Origin: Chthoniobacteraceae bacterium | Lineage (GTDB): Bacteria; Verrucomicrobiota; Verrucomicrobiia; Chthoniobacterales; Chthoniobacteraceae | DNA: 64,000 bases | Assembly: GCA_028293625.1 (NCBI GenBank) | Contig: JAQGOL010000024.1 | Coordinates: 62,001 to 126,000, forward strand | Direction: 5' to 3' | Shown: in pieces, positions 8,605 to 16,485 of the stretch | Layout of the letters: every line of letters starts with the position of its first letter | How positions within the stretch are numbered: position 1 is the first letter of the stretch | Notes under the pieces: model-generated | Database searches by the model: none | What the model was told of the DNA's origin: nothing | What the model saw: only the letters and a program-made list of their open reading frames with translations | Translations under genes and position numbers: made by a program

Positions 8605-9077
8605 GCTTTTCACGCCACTTTTCTCTTTTGCTTCTTGCCAGTGTCACCGTCGCGCATTCGGCCCCCGTCAGCGCGGAGCGTTACGAACTCAAGACTCGAT
8701 CCTCCTGTTCGCTCGATCCAGCGACGCGTCCTCCTTTTTGGCCGATTGGCTGGGTAAAGCGGGCCGTAAATGCCAACCAGGGCCAGGCCCCTGTGGTGGT
8801 CGCGAAACCGGTTCTTGAGGAAAAAAACTTCGTGATGACAAGCATCCTGCTTGGCACTCCATCCCTTGCTGTCATTAACGGACGTTCTTATTCGGAAGGG
8901 GAATTTATCCGATTCCCAAAAAGCAGCGGCGGGGCGGGTATGCGAGTCCTGGTTCGACAGATCCATGATGGAGTCGTGCAGCTCCAAGCCGCCGACCAGG
9001 TTATTTCCATCAAGCTGCGCCAACAGGAGCTCGGCCTCAAAAAATTCGAGGAAGAGCTCCTGAACGATTCGCGCTAA
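8601..9077 (+). CDS. PilP-like periplasmic protein
   Basis: A 158-residue exported protein: signal peptide (residues 1-25), a segment with RPPFWPIGWVKR, then a small beta domain with VTSILLGTPSLAVINGRSY, an acidic EGEFIR step and VRQIHDGVVQLQ. That beta pattern is like the homology region of PilP and GspC, which contacts the secretin. There is no lipobox at the signal-peptide end, unlike classical PilP. It overlaps pilO by 4 bases and is the last gene of the pilus cluster. No PilQ secretin follows, because the next gene is on the other strand. Confidence 0.6.
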   Translation: MSFSRHFSLLLLASVTVAHSAPVSAERYELKTRSSCSLDPATRPPFWPIGWVKRAVNANQGQAPVVVAKPVLEEKNFVMTSILLGTPSLAVINGRSYSEGEFIRFPKSSGGAGMRVLVRQIHDGVVQLQAADQVISIKLRQQELGLKKFEEELLNDSR

Positions 9078-9094
9078 AACGGCGCCGGCCGGTT

Positions 9095-9808
9095 TCAGCC
9101 GTTGAGCTCGGCAAGCACTTCGGGATCACGCACGTCGGCCCATTCGCCCTCCAATTCGAAGGCCTGCACCAGCTTCCCACTCTGGGCCAGCTCACGGATC
9201 GCGTCGGTAAGTTCATATTCGCCGCGGGGCGATTTTTCCAGCCGCGCCGTGAACTCAAATATGCTTGGGCGAAACGTATAAATGCCGGCGTTATACCACG
9301 GGCTCGTCGGCTCGCCCGGCTTCGGTTTCTCGCGTAAATCGGTAAGCTCGAAGCGTTCGTTAATAAAGACGGCTCCTCCTTTGGAGACATCCTCATTTTT
9401 CTTCACACTGACAATCGCCTCGGCTTCCCCCAGCGCCACCAGGCGCCGGTAATTGGCTGGATTCACCAGAATATCGCCGTAACTGAGCACAAACGAATCG
9501 GCTCCGGCAAAATCGCGGGCCAGCTCCACAACGCGGCCGGTGCCGTCCTGCACGATTTGGTCGGCATACTCGATGGCGACTCCGAAGCGCGCGCCCGTGC
9601 CGAAGAAATCGCGGACCACATCGGCCCGATAGCCAACGACGATGAGGATTCGCTCCACGCCGGCATCGCGCAGTCCTTCCACAATGTGCTGGAGGATCGG
9701 CTTGCCGCGCACCGGGATCATTGGTTTGGGCAGCTCGTCGGTGAGTTCACGCATCCGCGTGCCGCGTCCTGCTGCGAGAAGAACCGCTTTTTGAACAATT
9801 TGGCTCAT
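9095..9808 (-). CDS. NDP-sugar nucleotidyltransferase (RmlA/GlmU-like)
   Basis: A 237-residue protein that transfers NMP to a sugar-1-phosphate. The N-terminal signature LLAAGRGTRMRELT...LPKPMIPVRGKP is the nucleotide-binding loop and lysine motif of the family, and VLSYGDILVN supplies the metal-binding Asp. There is no left-handed beta-helix domain, so it is a stand-alone nucleotidyltransferase. The ATG at 9808 sits directly before the conserved beta strand; a longer reading frame upstream overlaps the aminotransferase gene and is not conserved in character. The sugar substrate cannot be told from sequence. It lies 44 bases downstream of the aminotransferase gene on the same strand. Confidence 0.83.
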   Translation of the reverse strand: MSQIVQKAVLLAAGRGTRMRELTDELPKPMIPVRGKPILQHIVEGLRDAGVERILIVVGYRADVVRDFFGTGARFGVAIEYADQIVQDGTGRVVELARDFAGADSFVLSYGDILVNPANYRRLVALGEAEAIVSVKKNEDVSKGGAVFINERFELTDLREKPKPGEPTSPWYNAGIYTFRPSIFEFTARLEKSPRGEYELTDAIRELAQSGKLVQAFELEGEWADVRDPEVLAELNG

Positions 9809-9852
9809 AAATGGAAGGACTGCAGTTTTGCGAACGCAGGCTCGGAACGAGG

Positions 9853-11025
9853 TTATCGGCGCGTTTCCTCGACGAACTCGGCGATGCGTTCCATGGCGAT
9901 TTTGATTTGCTCCATGCCGGTGGCGTAGCTGCAGCGGATGAACCCTTCGCCACTTGGCCCAAAAGCGGGGCCCGGCACGCAGGCAACCTGTTTTTTCTCC
10001 AGGAGGCCCAGGGAAAACTCGCGGCTGGTGAGTCCGGTGCTGCTGATCTTTGGGAAAACGTAAAACGCGCCCAGAGGTTTGAAGCAATCCAGTCCGAGGT
10101 CATTGAAGCTGCGGACGATAAAATTGCGGCGCAGTTCGTACTCTTTGCGCATGGAATCGACTTCCCTCGCGCCGTTGAGCAACGCCTCAATCGCCGCATC
10201 CTGGGCGGTCGTGTTGGCGCAAAGGATCGCATATTGATGCACCTTCATCATTGCCTCGGTCAAAATCGCCGGCGCGCAGGTGTAGCCGATCCGAAAACCG
10301 GTCATTGCAAACGCCTTGGAAAAGCCGTGCAGGAAAACCGTCCGTTCACGCATGCCGGGCAGCGAGGCGATTGAAACGTGCTTTGCCCCATCGTAGGTAA
10401 GCTCGCTATAAATCTCGTCGGTGAGCACCACCAGGTCGTGCTCCACACAAAGCCTGGCGATCTTTTCAAGCTCCCCGCGTGTTTGCGTCGCCCCGGTCGG
10501 ATTGCACGGGAAATTGAGCATCAACACTTTGGACGCAGGGCTGATTTTTTTTTCAAGCTCCTCGGCCGTCAGCGTGAAGTTATCTTCCGCGCGCGTCGCA
10601 ATGGCGACCGGTATCCCGTGGGAAAGCAGGATGCTCGGGCTGTAGGAGACGTAACACGGCTCGTGGTAAAGGACTTCGTCGCCGGGGTTGATGAGGGCGC
10701 GCAACGCAAGATCAATCCCTTCGGATACTCCGACGGTAACCATGATCTCGCTCTTGGGATCGTAGCTGACACTGAAGTGACGGGCCACGTATTCGCTGAT
10801 GTGTTGCCGCAATTCGGGCAGCCCAAGATTTGAAGTGTAGCCGGTATGGCCGCGCTCCAAACTGTAGATGGCCGCCTCACGAATATGCCACGGGGTATCA
10901 AAGTCCGGTTCGCCGATGCCCAGCGAGATGACTTCCTTCATCGATTGGACAATTTCGAAGAAATCGCGAATCCCTGAGCGCGGGATGGTTCCCACGTGAG
11001 TCGCGATGTGTTTTTTTAAGATCAT
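9853..11025 (-). CDS. PLP-dependent aminotransferase, class I/II
   Basis: A 390-residue fold-type I aminotransferase. It shows LGIGEPDFDTP near the N-terminus, NFPCNPTGATQT (the Asn contacting PLP), LTDEIYSELTYDG (the Asp pairing with the pyridine nitrogen), the Schiff-base lysine in HGFSKAFAMTGFRIGYTC, and the substrate-carboxylate Arg in FIRCSYATG. It most resembles the aspartate/aromatic aminotransferases often encoded beside Lrp/AsnC regulators. An Lrp-type gene lies 137 bases upstream on the same strand, consistent with an amino-acid-responsive unit. Its substrate is not defined. Confidence 0.88.
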   Translation of the reverse strand: MILKKHIATHVGTIPRSGIRDFFEIVQSMKEVISLGIGEPDFDTPWHIREAAIYSLERGHTGYTSNLGLPELRQHISEYVARHFSVSYDPKSEIMVTVGVSEGIDLALRALINPGDEVLYHEPCYVSYSPSILLSHGIPVAIATRAEDNFTLTAEELEKKISPASKVLMLNFPCNPTGATQTRGELEKIARLCVEHDLVVLTDEIYSELTYDGAKHVSIASLPGMRERTVFLHGFSKAFAMTGFRIGYTCAPAILTEAMMKVHQYAILCANTTAQDAAIEALLNGAREVDSMRKEYELRRNFIVRSFNDLGLDCFKPLGAFYVFPKISSTGLTSREFSLGLLEKKQVACVPGPAFGPSGEGFIRCSYATGMEQIKIAMERIAEFVEETRR

Positions 11026-11162
11026 TGGAAAAGAAAAGCTGAAAAGATTAAGAATGGAGTTCGGGGGAGGGGACGGTGGAGAGAGTTATGCCGGTAGCCG
11101 CCAGGCTCGGGCATGCACGCTCCACGCATCGGATCGATCTCCTCTTTTCACGGGGCCCGGCT

Positions 11163-11642
11163 TCACGGTGAAACAGCAAGCCGTTGCGAGGTTTCTTCGC
11201 GATAAAGCGCGACCCCATTTTCCTTGTACGCCTTGAGCCGGAACCGGGTAGCCGTCGAGATGACCCCCTTGATCGTGCTCAGTTTCTCGGAAATGAACGA
11301 AGCCACATCCTGAAGGGTGTCGCCTTGCACAATGACAAGCAGATCGTAGCCGCCGCTCATCAGGTAGCAGCTTTTGACTTCGGAAAACCGGGCAATGCGC
11401 GTGGCGAGCCGGTCGAAGCCGCCGCCGCGTTCAGGCGTGATGCTCACTTCAATGCAGGCGGTCACGGCGCGTTCCTCACTCTGATCGGGATCGACCACCA
11501 CCTGGTAGCCAAGGATGACTCCCTCCCTCTCAAGTTGCTTGATCTGCGCGGCGACTTCGTCCTCGGTCCGGTCGAGTGCCTTGGCAAGATCGGCAATCGG
11601 GGCTCGGGCATTTTGACGCAGAAGCGAGATCAGTAATTCCAT
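11163..11642 (-). CDS. Lrp/AsnC-family transcriptional regulator
   Basis: An N-terminal winged helix (LISLLRQNARAPIADLAKAL, then a recognition helix with EDEVAAQIKQLEREGVI) is followed by a C-terminal RAM/ligand-binding domain with GGYDLLVIVQGD, matching the G-x-YDL pattern of Lrp proteins. From the ATG at 11642 it is 159 residues, the usual family size; another ATG at 11675 would add eleven. It probably senses an amino acid and controls the aminotransferase gene immediately downstream, which is a common arrangement. Confidence 0.87.
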   Translation of the reverse strand: MELLISLLRQNARAPIADLAKALDRTEDEVAAQIKQLEREGVILGYQVVVDPDQSEERAVTACIEVSITPERGGGFDRLATRIARFSEVKSCYLMSGGYDLLVIVQGDTLQDVASFISEKLSTIKGVISTATRFRLKAYKENGVALYREETSQRLAVSP

Positions 11643-11826
11643 AGCGGGGGCGGAGAATAAGCCGCGAGTCCGCATGAAGTCATTCAGAAGTTGCGAAGAA
11701 ATCGCTTCGGCGCGGGGGCCTTTGGCAAAGGATCAGGCGAGAGCGGCCGGGTTCGAAGAATTCCCCGCCGCAAGATTCGGCACTTGCGCGGCCGCGGCTG
11801 GCTCCGTTTTATGAAGCTGTCTGGTT

Positions 11827-12414
11827 ATGATGAAATATTCCACTTACCTTATCTTTGGCGCTCCCGGCAGCGGCAAAGGTACTCAAGGCAAAATTCTCGG
11901 CGCGATTCCGCGGTTTTTCCATTTCGCATGCGGCGACGTTTTTCGCGCCCTTGATACCCGCACAGAGCTGGGACAAGCCTTTCTGGCATATTCAAGCCGG
12001 GGCGAATTGGTTCCTGACGATCTGACCGTCCGGCTTTGGCAGGCGCGCATCGCCGACATGGTCCGCTCGCATCAGTTTAAACCGGATATTGATGTACTGG
12101 TGCTCGACGGGATCCCACGCAATCTGGGCCAGGCGAAGATCATGGTAGATATCATTGATGTGAAAAAGGTTTTCCATCTCTCGTGTCCGGACAGGCCTGC
12201 TTTGGTCGGCCGCCTTAAAAAACGCGCTTTGAAGGAAAATCGTTTCGACGATGCAAACGAGGAAGTCATCCGCCGCCGCCTTGCCACTTATGAGGCGGAG
12301 TCAAAACCAGTGCTCGAGTTTTACGGACCGTCGATGCTGAAGGAAATCGACGCGACGCAAACCCCGGTGAAGGTCGCTTTGGAAATCCTCAAGACCATCA
12401 ACGGCGAAGGATGA
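11827..12414 (+). CDS. adk: Adenylate-kinase-like nucleoside monophosphate kinase
   Basis: A 195-residue P-loop kinase that would transfer phosphate from ATP to AMP or a similar NMP. The P-loop is FGAPGSGKGTQGK, the NMP-binding region has FHFACGDVFRALD, and VLDGIPRNLGQA corresponds to the DGFPR motif with Phe replaced by Ile. The LID is short and has no zinc-binding Cys. RFDDANEEVIRRRLATYE supplies the Arg/Asp residues of that region. The Ile substitution and compact form leave some doubt about strict AMP specificity. Its last 4 bases overlap the next start (ATGA). Confidence 0.8.
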   Translation: MMKYSTYLIFGAPGSGKGTQGKILGAIPRFFHFACGDVFRALDTRTELGQAFLAYSSRGELVPDDLTVRLWQARIADMVRSHQFKPDIDVLVLDGIPRNLGQAKIMVDIIDVKKVFHLSCPDRPALVGRLKKRALKENRFDDANEEVIRRRLATYEAESKPVLEFYGPSMLKEIDATQTPVKVALEILKTINGEG

Positions 12415-12638
12415 CGCAGTTTGCCACATTCCGCGCCTCCTCGCTCTATTGCGTGGAGTGCCGCGACGCCCAACCAGTCCAGGAAAAACTTGTCCAGGTT
12501 TTTCCCGATAAACAAATTTACGAGTATCTTTGCGTCCGCTGCGGCGGCAAGGTTGGAAATCGCGAAGTGAGCCTCGGGTCCAATTTTCTCGAGGAAGAAA
12601 CCGCCGACCCGGCTACGACGCGCATCAAGATCGTCTGA
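12411..12638 (+). CDS. Small zinc-ribbon-like protein
   Basis: A 75-residue protein with two Cys pairs, YCVECRDA near the N-terminus and CVRCGG about 30 residues later, spaced as in a zinc ribbon. The C-terminus is acidic (FLEEETADPATT). It overlaps the adenylate-kinase-like gene by 4 bases and is followed 31 bases later by fmt, so it lies inside a compact operon. No catalytic residues are visible. A role as a nucleic-acid- or protein-binding accessory is possible but unproven. Confidence 0.65.
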   Translation: MTQFATFRASSLYCVECRDAQPVQEKLVQVFPDKQIYEYLCVRCGGKVGNREVSLGSNFLEEETADPATTRIKIV

Positions 12639-12669
12639 CCATTTACCTCAGTCGCGCTCCCTTTTTCAC

Positions 12670-13653
12670 ATGCGGATTATTTTCATAGGATCGGGCGATA
12701 TCGGGTTGCCGACATTGCGGATGTTATTGAGTTCCAACGATCACCACGTTCTGGCTTGTGTGACTCAGCCTGACAAACCCGTGGGACGGCATCAGGAACT
12801 CCAGGCCTCGGCCATCAAACAGCTCGCGCTTCAGCATCATGTCCCCATTTTTCAGCCGGCGCGCATCCGGGATCGCGCCGTGTTGGAGCAACTCCAGTAT
12901 TTGCGACCGGACGTGATCGTCGTCATTGCTTACGGCCAGATCCTGCCGGGCGACGTCCTGCGGATCCCCGCGGTGGCTTGCTTGAACCTGCATGCGTCAC
13001 TGCTTCCCCGGCATCGTGGCGCGGCTCCCATCCACGCCGCAATTGAAGCGGGCGATCCGACCACGGGGATCACGGTCATGTATATGAGCGAAGGACTCGA
13101 TACGGGCGATATTCTATTGGAGAAATCGTTGAGAATCGGGCGGCGTGAAACCACCGGCATTCTTCATGACCGGCTCGCCGCATTGGCTCCGGACGCATTG
13201 GGCGCCGCGCTTGCCTTGCTTAAACAAGGGCGGGCGCCGCGTCTGCCCCAGGTTGCCGCCGAGGCGACCTACGCTGCCAAGCTCACGCGTGAAAACGGGG
13301 AAATCCGCTGGACGGCCACCCGGGAGGAAATCGATCGCAAGATCCGCGCGATGACCCCCTGGCCCTCGGCTTACACGTTTATTCCCACCGCGGATGGCCC
13401 GCGCAAACTCAAAGTGTTCTCCTCGATCCTTCACAGCCGCCGTCTGGGCGAACCCGGCACCGTGGCGCGTGCTGACAAACACGGCATCCTGGTCGCTGCC
13501 GCTGAAGGGGGATTATTGCTGCGCGAAGTGCAGATCGAAGGCAAAAAACGAATGAGCGCCCGGGATTTTCTCCTTGGCAACCCGGTCGCCGCCGGCACCC
13601 TGCTGGGCATCCCTGCGCCAGCTCCCAATTCGCCTGCCGACGCTGGCCAGTGA
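12670..13653 (+). CDS. fmt: Methionyl-tRNA formyltransferase
   Basis: Formylates initiator Met-tRNA using 10-formyl-tetrahydrofolate. The protein has 327 residues. The N-terminal Rossmann-type domain starts IIFIGSGDIGLPTLRML. The catalytic region CLNLHASLLPRHRGAAPIHA contains the expected Asn, His and the SLLPRxRGAAPI loop, and GITVMYMSEGLDTGDIL supplies the Asp. The C-terminal OB-like domain (from about residue 210) with AMTPWPSAYTFI is also present. Its stop overlaps the next gene by 4 bases. Confidence 0.94.
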   Translation: MRIIFIGSGDIGLPTLRMLLSSNDHHVLACVTQPDKPVGRHQELQASAIKQLALQHHVPIFQPARIRDRAVLEQLQYLRPDVIVVIAYGQILPGDVLRIPAVACLNLHASLLPRHRGAAPIHAAIEAGDPTTGITVMYMSEGLDTGDILLEKSLRIGRRETTGILHDRLAALAPDALGAALALLKQGRAPRLPQVAAEATYAAKLTRENGEIRWTATREEIDRKIRAMTPWPSAYTFIPTADGPRKLKVFSSILHSRRLGEPGTVARADKHGILVAAAEGGLLLREVQIEGKKRMSARDFLLGNPVAAGTLLGIPAPAPNSPADAGQ

Positions 13654-14345
13654 ACGATCCCTCTTCGGCTCAACGCCAGCTCGAAGCCGTCGTTGAAGGG
13701 ATCCGCGGTTGCACACTTTGCCCTAAAATGCGTCGGCCCGGTGTTTCCGGCGGCGCCATTTTGAGCCGCGTGATCACAGTGGGCCAGGCACCCGGCAGCA
13801 AGGAACCGATAATCGGCCGGCCTTTTGCGTGGACTGCCGGCAAAACGCTTTTCCGTTGGTTTGAAGGCGCCTGCGGTATTTCCGAGGAGCAATTCCGCAG
13901 CATGATCTACATGGCGGCGGTCTGCCGTTGTTTTCCCGGAAAGACGGCGGCGGGCGGGGATCGCGTTCCCGACTCACAGGAAATCATCACGTGTGAGCGG
14001 TGGCTTGCGGCGGAGATCGAAATCCTGCAGCCCTCGTTGGTGATCCCCATTGGCAAGCTGGCGATCCAAAAGTTTGTGCGCGCTGAGAAGCTGACCGAGA
14101 TGATTGGCAAAAAGTTCGCGGTTACCTTTCGCGGCCACGCGTTTGACCTCCTCCCTCTGCCTCATCCCTCCGGGGCCTCGCCCTGGCATCGGATGGAGCC
14201 CGGCAAAACGCTCTTGGGACAAGCGCTCAGGGAAATCGTCAACCACCCTTCATGGCCAATGCCGCCGGGTCAACCGCCGCGGACCGAAGCGATCCAATCG
14301 GCAATCTTGGCCGCCAGGAGCGGATTGCTGCGTTCCGCCACGTAG
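13650..14345 (+). CDS. Uracil-DNA glycosylase, family 4/5-type (Fe-S)
   Basis: A 231-residue base-excision-repair glycosylase. The active-site loop reads VGQAPGSKEPIIGRPF, then TAGKTLFRWF, as in family 4/5 enzymes, and the second motif is LPHPSGAS (His of the C-terminal loop). Cysteines in CTLCP near the N-terminus and in CRCFPGK and TCERW mid-protein have the spacing of the [4Fe-4S] ligands. It starts within the fmt stop (ATGA) and its 3' end overlaps the convergent SirB1-type gene by 76 bases. Confidence 0.84.
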   Translation: MNDPSSAQRQLEAVVEGIRGCTLCPKMRRPGVSGGAILSRVITVGQAPGSKEPIIGRPFAWTAGKTLFRWFEGACGISEEQFRSMIYMAAVCRCFPGKTAAGGDRVPDSQEIITCERWLAAEIEILQPSLVIPIGKLAIQKFVRAEKLTEMIGKKFAVTFRGHAFDLLPLPHPSGASPWHRMEPGKTLLGQALREIVNHPSWPMPPGQPPRTEAIQSAILAARSGLLRSAT

Positions 14346-15091
14346 AACAGGTTTGTCAAAATCCGGGTCAGGATCTGACGCGGCGTGGCAGCCATCAAAT
14401 GCTCGGGCTTGAGCACCATATCCTGCTGCTCCATCAATGCGCGGCATTCATCGAGTCCAACACGGCGGCCCCCATGGAACGGATCAAAAAAGATCTCCTC
14501 ATGGCGGACCATAAAATGCCCGGGCAATCCCACCCCTTCAATGGAAAGCCCAGCGCGCCGGCCCACCAGCATATAAACCAGGCTCAATGAAATCGGGATG
14601 CCGAGGCCGGTGGCGATCACATTGGGAAGCAACGAATTTTCAAGGTTGTAATAATCCTCTTCGTTGCCGCGGAGCTGGACCTCATGACTGAGATATTCAG
14701 CCAGGGTTTCGACCCGATCGAGTGGCGTATGGGCTTTGCGCAATCGTTTGGCGACTTCGACTCCCCATTCGTCCAGCAATTCGCGCTCATAGCTAAAATC
14801 AGTGCCCGGGGTAAACGTCATCGCAAGGCGCCACGCCGCTTCCTCCAGGTCGCCGTGCTCGGGAAATGTCTCGCACAATTGCGTGAAAACCTCGTCCACA
14901 TTGCTCTCCTCGATGACGGCGATGACATCGCGCACATGCCGTGCGGCCGTGGGGTCGGCTGCGGCCAGCAAAGCGCGCAATTCACCAAGCGATGCCACGC
15001 CGGCTTGGGTGAGCTGATCTTTAACGAGATCCAGCGTCACCGGATCATCGTCACGAAGCAATTTTAAGAGGGCGTCACGTTGCTCAATCAT
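14270..15091 (-). CDS. SirB1-family transglutaminase-like/TPR protein
   Basis: A 273-residue cytosolic protein. The conserved block YYNLENSLLPNVIATGLGIP, then SLSLVYMLVGRRAG and GVGLPGHFMVRHE with FFDPFHGG, matches the SirB1/transglutaminase-like domain, whose biochemical role is not settled. The usual transglutaminase Cys is replaced, as is common in this group. The N-terminal 90 residues are helical. It lies 7 bases downstream of the CPXCG gene and ends inside the convergent uracil-DNA glycosylase gene. Confidence 0.8.
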   Translation of the reverse strand: MIEQRDALLKLLRDDDPVTLDLVKDQLTQAGVASLGELRALLAAADPTAARHVRDVIAVIEESNVDEVFTQLCETFPEHGDLEEAAWRLAMTFTPGTDFSYERELLDEWGVEVAKRLRKAHTPLDRVETLAEYLSHEVQLRGNEEDYYNLENSLLPNVIATGLGIPISLSLVYMLVGRRAGLSIEGVGLPGHFMVRHEEIFFDPFHGGRRVGLDECRALMEQQDMVLKPEHLMAATPRQILTRILTNLFYVAERSNPLLAAKIADWIASVRGG

Positions 15092-15098
15092 CGCTGAT

Positions 15099-15278
15099 TT
15101 ATCCGCGGGCCACGTTGACGTCGATTACCTCGCCAGGCTCGCAATTGACTTCAATCTGAATTGGCCGGCAGCAAACCGTGCAATCTTCAGTCGTGGTATG
15201 ATCGCCTTGGGACGTATCGACCATAAGCGGGAAAACTTCGTTGCAATACGGGCACTGAAGATCAATTTCAATTAGCAT
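15099..15278 (-). CDS. CPXCG-motif cysteine-rich small protein
   Basis: A 59-residue protein with two Cys pairs: QCPYCNEVFPL near the N-terminus and DCTVCCRPI about 25 residues later, followed by a short acidic beta segment (EVNCEPGEVIDVNV). This pattern matches the small Cys-rich CPXCG family, which probably binds zinc and has no established function. The ATG at 15278 starts just before the first conserved strand; an upstream start at 15329 adds a non-conserved tail. It sits in the nadD-rsfS-CPXCG-SirB1 run. Confidence 0.78.
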   Translation of the reverse strand: MLIEIDLQCPYCNEVFPLMVDTSQGDHTTTEDCTVCCRPIQIEVNCEPGEVIDVNVARG

Positions 15279-15367
15279 GACAGAATGCGAGGTGGCTGAA
15301 CCGGTTTGTGAACCGCCTTCATACCACATCTTTTGAGGAAAGTCGCGCGCTCCAAACCGCGGTTGCT

Positions 15368-15715
15368 TCAGCTTTCAAGCTTAAGCCGGGGCGCATCACT
15401 CCAAAGCTGTTCAAGGCTGTAAAGGCCGCGCTTTTCAGTATGGAATACATGCACCACGACGTCGGAATAATCCGCCACGACCCAGTGACTCGAAGGAAAT
15501 CCATCGATCGCAGTCGGCCGCACATCGTGCTCCTTGTGCAGCCGCTCTTGGAGCTCGCCAATAATCGCCTTCAGGTGTGGCTCCGATGTGCCGGAGCAGA
15601 TAACGAAGAAGTCGGTGAAATTTGAGATGCCGCGCAAATCGATCGCCAGGATGTTCTCCGCTTTTTTGTCGGCGGCGATGGTGGCAATGAGTTGAGCGAG
15701 TTGTTCGGATTTAAT
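15368..15715 (-). CDS. rsfS: Ribosome silencing factor RsfS (probable ATT start)
   Basis: Binds ribosomal protein L14 and blocks subunit joining under starvation. The body shows ENILAIDLRGISNFTDFFVICSG and DGFPSSHWVVADYSDVVVHVF, both diagnostic. The first ATG in frame (15637) would delete the conserved first helix. The frame stays open upstream and encodes KSEQLAQLIATIAADKKAE, which matches the usual N-terminus. It begins at ATT (15715-15713), seven bases after AAGGAG, with no ATG, GTG or TTG at that place. ATT is therefore the likely start, giving 115 residues, a normal length. It overlaps the nadD stop and is probably translationally coupled to it. rsfS next to nadD is a classical arrangement. 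Confidence 0.88.
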   Translation of the reverse strand: MKSEQLAQLIATIAADKKAENILAIDLRGISNFTDFFVICSGTSEPHLKAIIGELQERLHKEHDVRPTAIDGFPSSHWVVADYSDVVVHVFHTEKRGLYSLEQLWSDAPRLKLES

Positions 15716-16277
15716 GGGTGGTCTCCTTGTAAAGTTGGTGCCGTTCGATAATCAAACGCACCGATTCAGGCACCAGATACCGGATGGAAGCGCCGCGTGC
15801 AACCCGCTCGCGAATTTCTGTGGCGGAAATGTCGAGCCGGCGGGAGAGCGTCGGCATCCCATGGACGCAATCCGAGTGGCCTCGATCGAACACCGCAAAC
15901 CGCGCAATCCTTCGTAAATCGTCAATCCGCCGCCACGTATGGAGCTTCTCCAGGTGATCGTATCCGATGAGATAAAAAAGTTCCGCCTCCGGCCAGCGCG
16001 CGCGAAAATTTTCCGCGGTCTCGATGCTGTAACTCGGCCCTTCTTTAAAAAGCTCGCACTGATCCATCTCAAATCCCGGCTCATGGGCGATGGCCGCCGC
16101 CACCATTTCCGCTCGCAGGATGGCAGAAGCGGGCGGACGCCCCGGTTTATGCGGTGAAATGGCTGCCGGGATGAAAAAGACCCGGTCCAGCTCGAGGCGT
16201 TCGAGCGCTTCACGCGCCAGGATGAGGTGCCCGTGGTGGATGGGATCAAAACTACCGCCATAAAGTGCGATGCGCAT
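15711..16277 (-). CDS. nadD: Nicotinate-nucleotide adenylyltransferase
   Basis: Adenylates nicotinate mononucleotide to deamido-NAD, the substrate of the NadE encoded at about 4 kb. The 188-residue protein starts at the ATG at 16277 with IALYGGSFDPIHHGHLILA, the nucleotidyltransferase HxGH motif. It also has FIPAAISPHKPG, FYLIGYDHLEKLHTWRRID and the C-terminal ISATEIRERV motif (ISSTxIR type). The end of nadD carries AAGGAG, which appears to serve as the ribosome binding site of the overlapping rsfS. Confidence 0.94.
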   Translation of the reverse strand: MRIALYGGSFDPIHHGHLILAREALERLELDRVFFIPAAISPHKPGRPPASAILRAEMVAAAIAHEPGFEMDQCELFKEGPSYSIETAENFRARWPEAELFYLIGYDHLEKLHTWRRIDDLRRIARFAVFDRGHSDCVHGMPTLSRRLDISATEIRERVARGASIRYLVPESVRLIIERHQLYKETTH

Positions 16278-16485
16278 GCTGAGGTGGACGACACGCATCT
16301 AAAGTTGCGCCGCCCGATTTTGGAAGAGAGGAAAGCGGCAGCCACTTCTAAATGCCGCCCCGGCGCTTTGCCCTGGCGTGAATTGATGAATCCGAAAGCG
16401 GGGCTTGAAGCGATGAGGCCGGAAACGGAAGCGGGGACGGGGAGCCATTTCCCGGGTCTCTCAATTCTCAACTTTGTCTTCCATC

